A stretch of DNA of 64,000 nt, taken from contig LUCM01000577.1 of the NCBI GenBank assembly GCA_008360955.1, forward strand, positions 247,330 through 311,329, read 5' to 3'. Origin of the DNA: Fasciolopsis buskii (lineage: Eukaryota; Platyhelminthes; Trematoda; Plagiorchiida; Fasciolidae). Each line of letters begins with the position of its first letter. Positions within the stretch are counted from its first letter, which is position 1. Shown in pieces: positions 46,301 to 52,100 of this stretch. The notes beneath the pieces are model-generated. The model searched no databases, was not told where the DNA came from, and saw only the letters and a list, made by a program, of their open reading frames with translations. The position numbers were made by a program, and so were the translations under genes.

Positions 46301-49125
46301 TTCGATAGAGGGTGGTTGCTCCTCTACCTGACGGCAGTTTTCTCTGTGGCACATTTTTTTCACAGCTGCTGCAGAAGAGGCTAGGGCTTAGTCGCTGTTG
46401 ACATCGGGAGTTTCGCAGCCGTGGGCTATAAGACATCCGAAGTGAAGAAAAGAAAACTCGAAGTAGGACAGCAGATGCTGTGATGGGGTACGGGCCTGCA
46501 TACGTGGTTACGACTGATACAATGTAGATCATATCTATAACTCACGAAGATCAGTTGGGATATGCCTGTGCATGAGTAGAATTTCTTGTATTTACGAAAA
46601 TTGGCTTGTACATGTGGTATGAGTAATTCGTTGGTGCTGGTTTAGGAATTCAAAGTTCTGGGAGATATAGGCTAAAGAGCGAAGTGCGAGAAAGGGCTTT
46701 TTCGGGAGCAGGGAATAGTTTATGCATGGTACATTTTTGATGAAACAGTTTCCCCCCCCCCAACTAATTAAAAATAAAATAGGATTAGACAAGAGGACCA
46801 AGAAAAGTGTAACCTATGATAATCAATTGGGATACCGTAATGGATAGGGTGTTTGACTGAAGGTCATTTGTCCAGAGTTTGCTTTCCGGTCCCTACGTTG
46901 CTGCTGATTCCTAACAAGGATGAAATGTCTGTATAGTGCTTTCATGATTGTTGCTTGTTGACACTGCACTGCACAAGGAATCATCCGGAAAATCACGTCA
47001 AATATCTTGCCGCTATAAATGATCGGGAATGAATTCATCGGTAAAAGTGGAAATACCGGGGTAGTAAATCTTGGTTAGGATAGTCTTGCATAATTCCGGT
47101 AGATATTGTGACTTAAAATGTACGGGCTGGTGTTTATGTCGTTTCGGTTGCTGGGGTTTAGGCTACCTACTCGCTAGAGCGAATTGTATATACTGACAAT
47201 TGCTAACGGAAGGTGCTAGAAATCCAGGGCGTCTTAGAATGCTCGGTCCAAATTGATTTTGACTTTGTGTTGACAGTGGTTGCCATATCCATAAATGCGG
47301 AAATGGTTTTTTAATTGTCAGATTTTTACAGCAGTATATGTGGTCTCGGAGCCTGTTCTGTAAATTAACGTCCTGGTTTATGTGCATATACGCGTGTCAC
47401 ATTAGATTACCGGTATGGTGCCATCGCAACCATCTCGAAGAAGATTGATGGGAAAGCTTAAAAAGGGGATGCATATTGTTGTGTTAACGAGGTGTTAGCT
47501 CTTTCATATCCCTCCTCCACTTCGTCGACTATTCATCATCACACATATTTTCTCCATGGACGTTGTTCTATCTCGTTAGAGTTGTGGTGAATGCGACATG
47601 GTGCTTCTGTTTTTCTATCTTTCTTATTGTCTTGTTTTAGTCAATCAGTCGGATATCTCAAAAATTGACACCTTCTAGGTGACAGTCATCATTCTTTCAA
47701 GCCATGTCCAAGTCCCTCCTAAAGAGCAACCAATAATAGGCCCGGATATTCCATATAGCACTGGAGTAATGGCGTATGGGTCTGTGGACTAGTCGTTTTA
47801 TCAGACGTCACTTTTCACATTGGCCAATGACTAATATCATGCCGCTTATCTCTCACCACCAAGTCAGCTGTCGATACTTTGTGATTCACTTCAACCACTC
47901 ACACTTGTCAACCATGCCCGGGAACAGCAACAACTCCGTGTATTCATCCTTTCCCTCGTAGGTACTTGAATGCACCCCCCGCAACTGTTCGTGGTTACCC
48001 TTCATTGAGAATTCTACAATCGAGGAACCACTGATCGAAGATAACCCAAACGCTTTTTTACTAGCAATGACTTTCTCCTGTACCAATGATTTTGATGGGT
48101 TTTTCTGTGCAGCGATTAGTGTTAGCTACCTATTATGACTGTACCCAACGCGATGATCTTAAAAGGGAATAATCACTAACACCTTTGGAATCCTAAAGAA
48201 ATTCTGGATACTATAAATGCGTGTCAGTTTTTGTTCATAGTTATTCTAATAGAACATGCGCAGTGCAAATAAGTGGGTTGCTTCCATGCACGGGTGCGAA
48301 TCCCGCCGAGGTCGACGACTTTTCACAGTTGGATCAGTTATTCTTAGGGTGTCTATCACAGTCCTCCGATTAGTTTTTCGCTCTTCTAAACTTTGATCAC
48401 ATCATTGTCGAGGGTAATAATTCATTTCTGCTGTTGACCACTCGGATTATTGCTTTATATATCTGCATTCTCGTTTTATGACTGACGATGTAGACATTGT
48501 CATTGATTCCAAAGCGTTAGCGATCAGCTAGCTGTAGATCGGCAAATCTGCCTAAACTGGTGGTGTCTAATTACCGCTGGTTTAGATTTTTAAATTTGTG
48601 CGGATTTTGCTCAACTGTTTCCGTTTTCTGTGAAATTCTGTTCCTCGTCCGATTCCATGGTTTCAATCCGGTTCCATTGCTTTTGATTCTCGTAGCCCCA
48701 CCGGACGGTATCTCATTTCCGGATCGGAAAATACTTTCTTTTACATCTGGCAAAAGTCGCTCGAAGTTGACCGTATCTCACGTTTTTCTCGAGCACGCAA
48801 AGATCGTAATAGTTGTTGGGAAGCAATCAAAGCACACGACACGATGGTCACAGTTGCAATCTTCTGTCCGAACCCAAATCTCGTACTGGACAAGCGGTCA
48901 CGACATGGATGGTCTGCTGCGGGAATGATGACGCTGAATTATCTGGACGCATCTCACGCACCCCGTTTGGATACACTGCCATCACACGCCGATCCACGAC
49001 ATCCGTTACCTTACTTGGGTGAACTGATTGTCTCCGCTGACTGTAATGGTTGCATACGAGTTTTCAAAAAGGCGTCCACTAGTGATTCCCAGTCCTCATG
49101 TGGTGGAAATTCTCGAACTTCTTAA
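6275..49125 (+). CDS. WDR44: WDR44 (rabphilin-11) orthologue, whole gene span, 20 coding exons
   Basis: Known role of the family: a cytosolic Rab11 effector on recycling endosomes that also binds ER VAP proteins through an N-terminal FFAT-like motif. The protein starts with a Met-Ser acidic stretch followed by EFFDAP, the same arrangement as in vertebrate WDR44. Residues about 415-480 match the conserved region before the propeller (VNPIEL, then a basic helix with YLLGAVSAMRSATRAK). The propeller occupies about 510-1105, with GAIWAMRFSPCGRLL, VRLWHISRRECLC, FLSGSLDGKLRLWNIPDKK and a last blade ending in IRVFKK. My joined exons total 3342 nt, 1113 residues plus stop, with compatible phases at all 19 introns. 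Human WDR44 is about 913 residues, so this one is longer, mainly through insertions between blades. The call rests on motif-by-motif comparison with remembered WDR44; exon 5 and its donor are the weakest part. Confidence 0.93.
6355..6392 (+). other. 38-bp intron 1
   Basis: GTTTGT...ATTTAG, AT-rich, 38 bp. Removing it joins the FFAT-like exon in frame to an open segment beginning with EDDFPTSALDF. Very short introns near the 5' end of genes are common in flukes. Confidence 0.85.
6393..6564 (+). CDS. WDR44: WDR44 exon 2
   Basis: Completes codon 27 and codes to residue 84, ending LRRVSLTDSK before the donor GTAATT. It is polar and charged, with no domain recognised. Phase 0 at the 3' end. Confidence 0.88.
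7330..7740 (+). mobile_element. RTE-like element, endonuclease domain fragment inside WDR44 intron 2
   Basis: Frames in this stretch give pieces of the RTE AP-endonuclease domain: KAEAALLDWILVN (7351 on), then GAKTDILVVPGGLNS at 7534-7578, then, after a frame change, RTDNGDKLFQFCADNRLF and SGTNF. The segment 7505-7740 is an inverted near-copy of 3709-3950. The arms are about 235 bp and lie 3.6 kb apart. It carries stops and frameshifts, so it is dead. The Penelope-like sequence starts only about 100 bp downstream. Confidence 0.8.
7835..8890 (+). mobile_element. Penelope-like element: reverse transcriptase plus GIY-YIG endonuclease, decayed
   Basis: The 7670-8050 frame contains YKQTDDMATGLPISPIVANL, which aligns to the Penelope-type reverse transcriptase block usually ending in MGSPxSPxxANxFM. 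One base out of frame, 8040-8075 gives YVDDAFAIIKS, the catalytic box with two aspartates. Around 8209-8330 a frame reads FDFSSAHPQYLKRALISS, and near 8400-8500 another reads CIYKISCKEC followed by QTSGQLMTRITEHRRK. That is the pattern of the GIY-YIG nuclease these elements carry (the YIG part is damaged by a stop). The order reverse transcriptase then GIY-YIG is diagnostic for Penelope-like elements. Multiple frameshifts and stops show it is inactive. It sits in WDR44 intron 2 in the same orientation as the gene. Confidence 0.85.
8900..10857 (+). other. Remainder of WDR44 intron 2
   Basis: No recognised coding segment. A (TA)n tract lies at 9343-9379. Short frames at 9046-9255 and 10104-10349 read without low complexity but have no motif I know and no supporting splice pattern. 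Confidence 0.4.
9343..9379. repeat. (TA)n microsatellite with one TACA interruption
   Basis: A nearly pure TA repeat of about 37 bases. Confidence 0.95.
10858..10987 (+). CDS. WDR44: WDR44 exon 3
   Basis: Acceptor TTTCCAG, then VFGVRTPSGMAKSNRP. The donor is GCAG|GTAAAC. It enters in phase 0 and leaves in phase 1. The reading frame runs on in the intron, but the next exon joins only from this donor. Residues 85-128 are low in recognisable structure. Confidence 0.75.
11446..11771 (+). CDS. WDR44: WDR44 exon 4
   Basis: Acceptor GTTTTTTTCAG; begins APSLSANMAPLPDRL, is rich in Pro, Ser and Thr, and ends with LDAAKRQAEGFHSVR before the donor GTAAGC. Phase 1 in, phase 0 out. The Pro/Ser-rich character matches the disordered N-terminal half of WDR44 proteins, where the human protein has a proline-rich stretch. 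Direct identity to human is low. Confidence 0.8.
12072..12227 (+). CDS. WDR44: WDR44 exon 5 (tentative)
   Basis: Acceptor AAATTCAG, then GFVYSPNGAMACVPFHPYNE. I place the donor at TGG|GTTTAT (12228) because it is in phase 0 and joins both neighbours in frame. The open frame continues to 12347, so the donor choice is uncertain. This is the least certain coding exon of the gene. Confidence 0.5.
12446..12506 (+). CDS. WDR44: WDR44 exon 6
   Basis: A 61-bp exon, acceptor TATTTCAG, coding TIPNVRTEAASAIPQLLDGL, donor TAG|GTATGT. Phase 0 in, phase 1 out. Confidence 0.75.
12917..13280 (+). CDS. WDR44: WDR44 exon 7
   Basis: Codes about 121 residues, FDASVPSTVPKLVQLAEQES to FRSFTT. The segment NPIELQFRSFTT aligns with the conserved human WDR44 segment around NPLTLHIMRRT, which lies just before the basic, Rab11-binding part. 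Phase 1 in (acceptor CGTTCAAG), phase 2 out (donor ACCAG|GTATGT). Confidence 0.85.
14561..14735 (+). repeat. tRNA-like SINE candidate in WDR44 intron 7
   Basis: A B-box-like GGTTCAAATCC lies at 14618-14628 and an A-box-like TGGCCGGCAGTG at 14564-14575, within an 80-base head that could fold partly like a tRNA. The unit continues to an A-rich end (AATAAAAGATTTAAAAAG) near 14712-14730. No full cloverleaf is evident, so a functional tRNA gene is unlikely. No second copy was spotted by eye in this window. Confidence 0.45.
15828..15902 (+). CDS. WDR44: WDR44 exon 8
   Basis: A 75-bp exon, acceptor TGTTTTAG, coding NISLTNTANAPVQSPVSQVA and a short tail, donor GG|GTGAGT. Phase 2 at both ends. Ser/Thr/Asn-rich linker. 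Confidence 0.75.
16405..16600 (-). repeat. Unnamed interspersed repeat, copy 1
   Basis: Read on the minus strand this segment translates in part to KRLLSGIQYDSGRSAPVFRA. A plus-strand stretch at 21665-21850 gives a related peptide (QRLLTCIQCNGGRSVLAVET) in corresponding order. They look like diverged copies of one repeat family in opposite orientation. I cannot name the family. Confidence 0.4.
17290..17740 (+). mobile_element. RTE-like element, reverse transcriptase fragment
   Basis: The plus strand gives SLYENNGIDVCFDRELSDFE followed by YGDAVMFLSED, the damaged counterpart of the YADDVVLLSED catalytic box (an A is changed to G and a D to A). It then gives RKLHIFVDRLSENV and, further on, TLPLRADVQRLSVFEHCCLR from the C-terminal region. 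Stops at about 17470 and 17495 and frame changes make it dead. It lies in WDR44 intron 8. Confidence 0.8.
18498..18517. repeat. (TA)10 microsatellite
   Basis: Short pure TA run in WDR44 intron 8, 150 bp upstream of exon 9. Confidence 0.9.
18671..18741 (+). CDS. WDR44: WDR44 exon 9 (conserved basic helix)
   Basis: Acceptor CATTTTAG, coding KKLRIQRYLLGAVSAMRSAT and RAK, donor A|GTATGT. It matches the human segment with LKKFLGKSVKRAK in position and character. That segment lies in the part of WDR44 implicated in Rab11 binding; the mapping to this protein is inferred. Phase 2 in, phase 1 out. Confidence 0.85.
19315..19332. repeat. (GT)9 microsatellite
   Basis: Short GT run in WDR44 intron 9. 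Confidence 0.85.
21040..21550 (-). mobile_element. RTE-like element, C-terminal region fragment
   Basis: On the minus strand, 21480-21435 reads LSRLRWLGHVL, the hallmark of the C-terminal region of this RTE group, and 21396-21154 gives MSEVSNGWKLGQDGQ and onward. The left end (21090-21170) resembles 24811-24900 in the shared order CCATATCACCT then a GACCTC/GTGGACCCC-like run, which supports one family. It carries frameshifts. Confidence 0.65.
21660..22200. repeat. Unnamed interspersed repeat, copy 2
   Basis: Partner of 16405-16600 in opposite orientation (see that entry). A long minus-strand frame (21624-22160, 178 codons) covers it and reads without low complexity, but I recognise no domain. 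It may be the decayed coding region of an unnamed element. Confidence 0.4.
22505..22731 (+). repeat. Dispersed repeat family, copy 1 (partner at 44786)
   Basis: Shares a collinear series of segments with 44786-44994 on the same strand: TTATTCTTC, CTCA-ATCAAC, GACTACTTC-TC-GC, CTACCTA-TGACC-TCCAAAC and TTAATTTGGTA. By eye about two thirds of positions agree. No coding motif is seen. Confidence 0.55.
22779..22938. repeat. Hairpin-forming inverted repeat, 34-bp arms
   Basis: Arms at 22779-22812 and 22905-22938 are reverse complements with a single mismatch over 34 positions, separated by 92 bases. It could be a miniature inverted-repeat transposon or a structured intronic element. There is no obvious flanking target duplication. 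Confidence 0.8.
23112..23176 (+). CDS. WDR44: WDR44 exon 10 (acidic stretch)
   Basis: Acceptor CTTGTCAG, coding FNQNEESSDEDEEVIGNQGI, donor CGT|GTAAGT. Human WDR44 has a matching serine/acid run (SSSDDEG) just before the propeller. Phase 1 in and phase 0 out, which joins exon 9 directly. Confidence 0.88.
24211..24291 (+). CDS. WDR44: WDR44 exon 11
   Basis: Acceptor TTTGTTAG, 27 codons, ending REFLQVKLVQEMKNEHT. This aligns with the human DFDQIKVVQDLSGEHM segment that leads into blade 1. Donor GTAAGC. Phase 0 at both ends. Confidence 0.92.
24594..24622. repeat. (TA)14 microsatellite
   Basis: Pure TA run in WDR44 intron 11. Confidence 0.93.
24780..24985 (-). mobile_element. RTE-like element, 3' half of a split minus-strand copy
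   Basis: Resembles the left part of the minus-strand RTE fragment at 21040-21170 (shared CCATATCACCTNTT and TGGACCCC runs). Its other half lies at 25784-26120, beyond a plus-strand RTE insertion. The assignment is inferred from similarity and order. Confidence 0.5.
24985..25783 (+). mobile_element. 5'-truncated RTE-like element with intact C-terminal frame and GATGATGATG tail
   Basis: An open frame to the stop at 25582 codes the C-terminal region of the element: LWRRPDISLKLKGRV, SVLLCGCETW, RLEVFDNRCLC, RLRWLGHVLRM and LRGWGPKDSSTSWLEA. It is followed by about 200 bp of 3' untranslated sequence ending in GATGATGATGATGATAATG at 25764-25782, a simple-repeat tail of the RTE type. No stop interrupts about 190 codons, so this copy is younger than its relatives here. 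It is truncated before the reverse transcriptase. It sits in WDR44 intron 11 inside a minus-strand RTE (see findings). Confidence 0.88.
25784..26120 (-). mobile_element. RTE-like element, C-terminal region, minus strand, split by the preceding insertion
   Basis: On the minus strand it reads FANLRYLWRRRDIRLSMKGR, then HGSET, RPLESEHHCLLSVGR and GWDNSVSNSEIRRK, ending NQNRLRWLEHY exactly where the plus-strand element's tail stops. These are the successive blocks of the RTE C-terminal region. One stop and one frame change follow HGSET. Confidence 0.8.
26520..27286 (+). mobile_element. CR1/jockey-like non-LTR reverse transcriptase, decayed
   Basis: Plus-strand frames give, in order, DVRKAPGAHGIPLIVLKL (26555 on), GDPSVPTN (26715), VISKVFKTIISSRLRASL with SSRQYGFQKLCSIGDLLTLV (26765-26900), then SFANDATLQCSLS at 27159-27197. 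The last is the catalytic YADD-type box, here changed to FAND. This order matches the CR1/jockey reverse transcriptase family and differs from the RTE copies. Frame changes and stops near 26920 and 26970 show decay. Confidence 0.8.
27977..28021 (+). CDS. WDR44: WDR44 exon 12 (blade 1)
   Basis: A 45-bp exon, acceptor CTGCGGCAG, coding exactly GAIWAMRFSPCGRLL, donor GTGAGT. Human has GAVWTMKFSHCGRLL at the same place. Phase 0 at both ends. Confidence 0.96.
28221..28670 (-). other. Unassigned open frame in WDR44 intron 12
   Basis: A 149-codon open frame with no domain I recognise, rich in Arg, Lys, Pro and Ser. It may be a remnant of an unnamed mobile element. No splice signals or promoter support a gene. 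Confidence 0.25.
28945..28970. repeat. (TA)n microsatellite
   Basis: TA repeat with one CA interruption. Confidence 0.9.
29297..29581 (+). other. Unassigned open frame in WDR44 intron 12
   Basis: From 29297 to the stop at 29579-29581 the plus strand is open for 94 codons; the first ATG is at 29342. The composition looks coding: RLSDSLACDTDSL, RWLQACAARLTEL, GYAIEAFIYESYDDLS. It is not part of WDR44, because exons 12 and 13 join directly within blade 1. It could be a single-exon remnant of a mobile element. I recognise no domain. Confidence 0.3.
29939..30023 (+). CDS. WDR44: WDR44 exon 13 (blade 1)
   Basis: Acceptor CACTTTCAG, coding ATAGYDRNIRVWVLRQWYSF and on, donor CAG|GTGTGC. It completes blade 1, where human has ASAGQDNVVRIWALKNAF. 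Phase 0 in, phase 1 out. Confidence 0.95.
30163..30317 (+). CDS. WDR44: WDR44 exon 14 (inter-blade linker)
   Basis: Acceptor TCTGTTTCAG, coding DSVTNPEFGSTSYVGSAFTS onward to STAGRTD, donor GAC|GTAAGT. Acidic and Ser/Thr-rich. Human WDR44 also has a Ser-rich linker between blades 1 and 2, so the linker's presence is conserved though its sequence is not. Phase 1 in, phase 0 out. Confidence 0.88.
30318..37646 (+). other. WDR44 intron 14 (7.3 kb)
   Basis: No gene or named element recognised. It contains (TA)n at 31315-31358 and several frames of 60-130 codons. The minus-strand frame 33368-33757 (129 codons) reads without low complexity but has no motif known to me. Base composition is unremarkable. 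Confidence 0.45.
31315..31358. repeat. (TA)22 microsatellite
   Basis: The longest pure TA run in the window, 44 bases. It gives rise to spurious Tyr/Ile frames. Confidence 0.96.
37647..37973 (+). CDS. WDR44: WDR44 exon 15 (linker end, blades 2 and 3)
   Basis: Acceptor ACCGGCAG. It codes 109 residues: a Ser/Arg-rich linker, then YRGHEGVVTEVAWSKNLFLL, ATSMDHQVRLWHISRRECLC and LFSHNDTVPTIVFHPK. Human reads YKGHTADLLDLSWSKNYFLL and VRLWHISRRECLC here. The donor is AAG|GTAATT. Phase 0 at both ends. This is the exon that identifies the gene most clearly. Confidence 0.97.
39362..39679 (+). CDS. WDR44: WDR44 exon 16 (blades 3 and 4 with an inserted loop)
   Basis: Acceptor GCACCCAG, then DDRFFLSGSLDGKLRLWNIP, almost identical to human. 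After KVRFWVEV comes an insertion of about 40 residues rich in Pro, Ser, Ala and Thr (PSALPVPASASPAP, KSTPPSTPQ), where human has only a short loop. Blade 4 then follows: TIITSAAFACDG and VVVGTYDGRVMFFSSE. Donor GAG|GTAAGT. Phase 0 at both ends. Confidence 0.96.
40555..40740 (+). CDS. WDR44: WDR44 exon 17 (lineage-specific insert)
   Basis: Acceptor CATTTTCAG, 62 codons, ALSAHGDGRTPQPKTEMSPS onward. Human has no counterpart: its chain goes straight from the end of blade 4 to the LKYHTQIHVRS strand. The donor GCC|GTTTGT is the same hexamer as exon 1's. The frame runs only seven further codons (to 40761) if the intron is not removed. Phase 0 at both ends, so the exon could be skipped without a frameshift. 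Confidence 0.8.
41371..41469 (+). CDS. WDR44: WDR44 exon 18 (blade 5)
   Basis: Acceptor ATTTTTCAG, 33 codons: LTYITFITIKSSTTKGRQCR then VTAIELDPTDSNK. This aligns with human LKYHTQIHVRSTRGRNKVGR and KITGIEPLPGENK. Donor AAG|GTAGGC. It is too short to appear as a stand-alone frame. Phase 0 at both ends. Confidence 0.95.
41574..41689 (+). CDS. WDR44: WDR44 exon 19 (blades 5 and 6)
   Basis: Acceptor TGACTTCAG, coding ILVTSNDSRLRLVDARDYHT, then LCKYRGFVNETSQIRASF. Human has ILVTSNDSRIRLYDLRDLSL and MKYKGYVNSSSQIKASF. Donor CAG|GTAATC. Phase 0 in, phase 2 out. Confidence 0.96.
42220..42810 (-). mobile_element. RTE-like element, reverse transcriptase and C-terminal fragment in WDR44 intron 19
   Basis: On the minus strand, 42727-42604 reads GQGGPISSFILNSAKEEVLE then VELLSANRIS, a decayed form of the QGCPISPFLFNFVMDEVLED block. 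Nearer 42287-42222 it reads CETWPLRTEDARRLFLLDYW from the C-terminal region. The intervening part is frame-broken. It lies antisense to WDR44. Confidence 0.8.
42986..43133 (+). other. Exon-like open segment with good splice sites inside WDR44 intron 19
   Basis: The segment runs from acceptor CTGCACAG to donor CTT|GTAAGA and codes about 49 residues, MTSANSLNDFGISLEHLWLE and on to FLKQSGNLFELLDL, likely helical. Entering in phase 2 and leaving in phase 0, it cannot be a WDR44 cassette without shifting the frame of exon 20. It could belong to a nested gene or be chance. The product is not recognised. Confidence 0.3.
44038..44054. repeat. (CA)n microsatellite
   Basis: Short CA run in WDR44 intron 19. 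Confidence 0.85.
44201..44584 (+). other. Unassigned open frame in WDR44 intron 19
   Basis: A 127-codon frame, Asn/Lys/Gly-rich, with no recognised domain. No clear splice or promoter context was found. It may be a decayed mobile element or chance. Confidence 0.2.
44786..44994 (+). repeat. Dispersed repeat family, copy 2 (partner at 22505)
   Basis: Collinear with 22505-22731 (see that entry). Same orientation, about two thirds identical by eye. Confidence 0.55.
45000..48695 (+). other. Remainder of WDR44 intron 19
   Basis: About 45000-46560 is notably purine-rich on the plus strand. A run of 10 C residues occurs at about 46752. At 48290-48310 there is a short tRNA B-box-like sequence (GGGTGCGAATCCC) without a matching A box or cloverleaf. 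No gene recognised. Confidence 0.4.
48696..49125 (+). CDS. WDR44: WDR44 exon 20 (blades 6 and 7, stop)
   Basis: Acceptor GATTCTCGTAG, phase 2. It codes PTGRYLISGSENTFFYIWQK, then SRARKDRNSCWEAIKAHDTM and VTVAIFCPNPNLVLD, a basic/His-rich linker, and blade 7 (GELIVSADCNGCIRVFKK) with a short Ser-rich tail ending at TAA 49123-49125. Human shows SGSEDKYVYIW, VVTSAIFAPNPSLML and VLLSADFTGAIKVFVNK in the same order. A possible poly(A) signal AATAAA is at 49752-49757. Confidence 0.97.
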
Positions 49126-52100
49126 ACTATCCACTATTCCAGAGCGTGACCTGTGCAGTTGTTACTGGTTGGTCATCAGTATCTTGGCAGTTCCATTTTC
49201 AGTCCTGCACACATTGTTGAGGTCAAATTCTATTCTCATACTCACTTCGGCAGATCAGTTTGTTCATGGGAATTGATTCTCATTAACTTTCCGATAAATT
49301 CCGCATTATCCTTGTTGTCAGTAATTTCACTTTTCCTACAGTTTCGTTTGCCGACGTATTTTTTGTTACGCTTAAAGCCATGTACAGTATGAAGAGTTAA
49401 CTCCGTCGTCAAAAACATATTACAGTAGAGGAAAACGAGGAACCGTCCTGCTTTTGAAGAGAAAGTGGATGGGAATGCAGAAAGAAGAAAGATTGAAAGA
49501 CTGAATTATGAGAGCTAATAACAACAACTTGACGAAGGTGAATAGCTGCCTTTATGCAAGAAGGGAGGGAAAACGTTACAGAAAGAGGAAATTTTGAAGG
49601 ATGCGTCGAAGATCGAAAACCAAAATAATACCAATAGAAAAGCGATAACAAAGAGACTCGACTGTAGGCCAACGACTGCAAATTCGATATTTGGGGCAGG
49701 TCAGTGATCACCCAGATGATTTTTTGTTGGGTTTCATCAAAGAGAAAGAAAAATAAACCAAGTTCCATCCAATATGTGACTGAAGTTTTTGTTATGGGAC
49801 AAACTTGATCTTTGTACAGCTGGAGTGAAAAAATGTCTGGCGCGGAACAGAAAACAAAATTTTCTGGCAATGTGACAGACAAGTCCATATATGAAGATCA
49901 GAATAATGAAAAATTAATGGATGAATCGAGAGAAGAAACGGTCTGTGGAATGCAGATTGAAATAGTCTAAACATGGGGTAGAGAGAATGAGTGATGCTTC
50001 AAAAAACTGGACCTTCCGTGAGCGTTTAATTTAACATGATTATTGGAGCCCCAGGATATGTGTTCATGCTCGGAGTGCAAGAAAATGCTAACGACACAAT
50101 GGCCACGACAGATCTTTGCCTTTTCATGTCAAGAGTGCGGTAAGAGGAACTATCTAGAGTGCTAGCATTAGATAAAGACTGGAGGCAGCGGACAGTTTAT
50201 CAATGAATGCAAGGAGAATGTTTGCAAGTACTGACCCCTGGAGACAGCCATTCACTGGTACTGGACTCCATCAACTCAGACGAAGATGGTTTCCTTACTA
50301 AGTAAACTCGATATCCACAATGCCAGCTGTAACGAAAACTGGACGATAGTTGTTAAGATCAGAAGAGTCGCCTCGTTGAGAAAAAGGGTGGAATAATGGC
50401 GTGCTTGTAAGGTGTCATGAATGTAGGTAGTTCGAGAGATAGTCAAGGAAGAATGTGAAAGAGGAGCTGACTCAGGACTATTGGTGGGATACCTTCTCGA
50501 CAACTTAGCTTGCAATCGCTCAGAGAACACTAAGCTTGTCGGATCTTCCTATTGATAATACGAGGTAGGAAGGAAGGAACAGTGGGAGAGGAAGGGACTG
50601 GAGGAGTAGAGTAGTTGAGTAAGGTAGAAATGGAGGCAAAACTTCAGCTTTCGTAGGCAGGATTACCAGAGGAATTGTTGATCGGAGAAGTTGGAAAGGT
50701 GAAAACTGCTTTAACAAGGGATCAATATGTTCGGGTGTCTGTTGCGGTTGAGAGGAGGCGTTCTGCTTCGCAGAGTAAACAGCGTTTTTAACTCTGTGTA
50801 GCTGATGGACCCTTATTCCTAGCTTGCACAAAACTGGCGGGAACGGAGTGAATCGGCCGCAAAATGGCGATCACTTCAAGGGTCCATCAAGACCGCTTGC
50901 ATGATTATACCACTCGGGGGGTTCAGGCTTGTCTAGTTTAGAAAATTGTGGAAATAGAATGATTCGTACCTTGAAGTCCACTGTCGGTAGAATTGCAAAT
51001 AAATGCGGGAGCGTCCTTTCAGAGATTAGTGGCAGTTGACTGAACTTTAGTGCCGAAATGTCTTCTGCATGGTTAAAGTTAATGGATGATGTAGTGAAAC
51101 AATGGTGCTAAGCCAAGAGGGAGGAGGTTGGTAATGTTTGAGTGAAGAAAAGATACGGAAATAACGGTAGGATCAAAAGTATGAACCCGGTAGATTTAGC
51201 GACCGGATATACCTGTGGGAAAGTCATCTAATTGAGATAAAGTTCTCCACAGCGATTTGTTTGGCTTCGTGCCCATGATAGGGATGTCTGAAGTGTAATT
51301 CACATTTGTGGTTGTGAAGATCTAATTCTTGCAAGGTAGTAACGAGTGATGGTGTTTATAACAAAAACTGGTCGGTGCTTGAAAATAATTAAGCAAAAGT
51401 GGAAATCATCGCTATTGAGAAGCTACAAACAACACAAAAGTAATGGTTGAAGGCACCGGATTTCAGCCACATAAGCTGAAGTTCACGGCGTGATAAGGCG
51501 TGTTTCAGTATTCGTCTGAAGGCAGGTGAATGATGAACAAAAGCACAGACAGCTGATTCGGATACAAAAGTAGAATGTAAATTCTAACTGGAAAATGGAG
51601 TTTGGTGGTATCCGATGAGGGGTCGAATGGGGTTTCGGTCAAAACGAAGCGGGAACATAATGGAGAAACTGATGAACAGAATCAATGATGCCCTTCAGCC
51701 TGTGAATATCAGTGAAGGCGATGAGTTCCTAACAACTTTCCAAGCGCGTACTGACAGCGGGAGGAACAGCGAGCATGACTGTGTAGTGCTATGGATTGAG
51801 AAGAACTCGCAACCGTGCTACTGAGGCTTACGATGGCAAACTTCAAATTTCCACGACTGTTGTGGGCCAGTTGCCACTCCATTTGGCAAGAATATTATTT
51901 AATATTTTTGGTAAATATGTCCTATGGCTGTAATTGGATACAGCTGGAAACGGCACGAGCTCAATTTTACTATTGATAGTGTCGTTGGAAGTTAACATTT
52001 TAGCTGAACCCTTAAACCAGCCCCAACAAAAGGGTGTGGTCGATTAAGGTTGTCACAGGAGTGAACATTCCGCCAGGGAAACTCGTACAACGATTTCGCG

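Noticed and set aside
48285..48325. tRNA B-box-like GGGTGCGAATCCC
   Set aside because: No matching A box or cloverleaf arms were found.
49409..49888. 159-codon minus-strand frame
   Set aside because: It lies in a purine-rich region, so the minus strand lacks stop codons by composition; rich in Ser, Phe and Leu with no motif.
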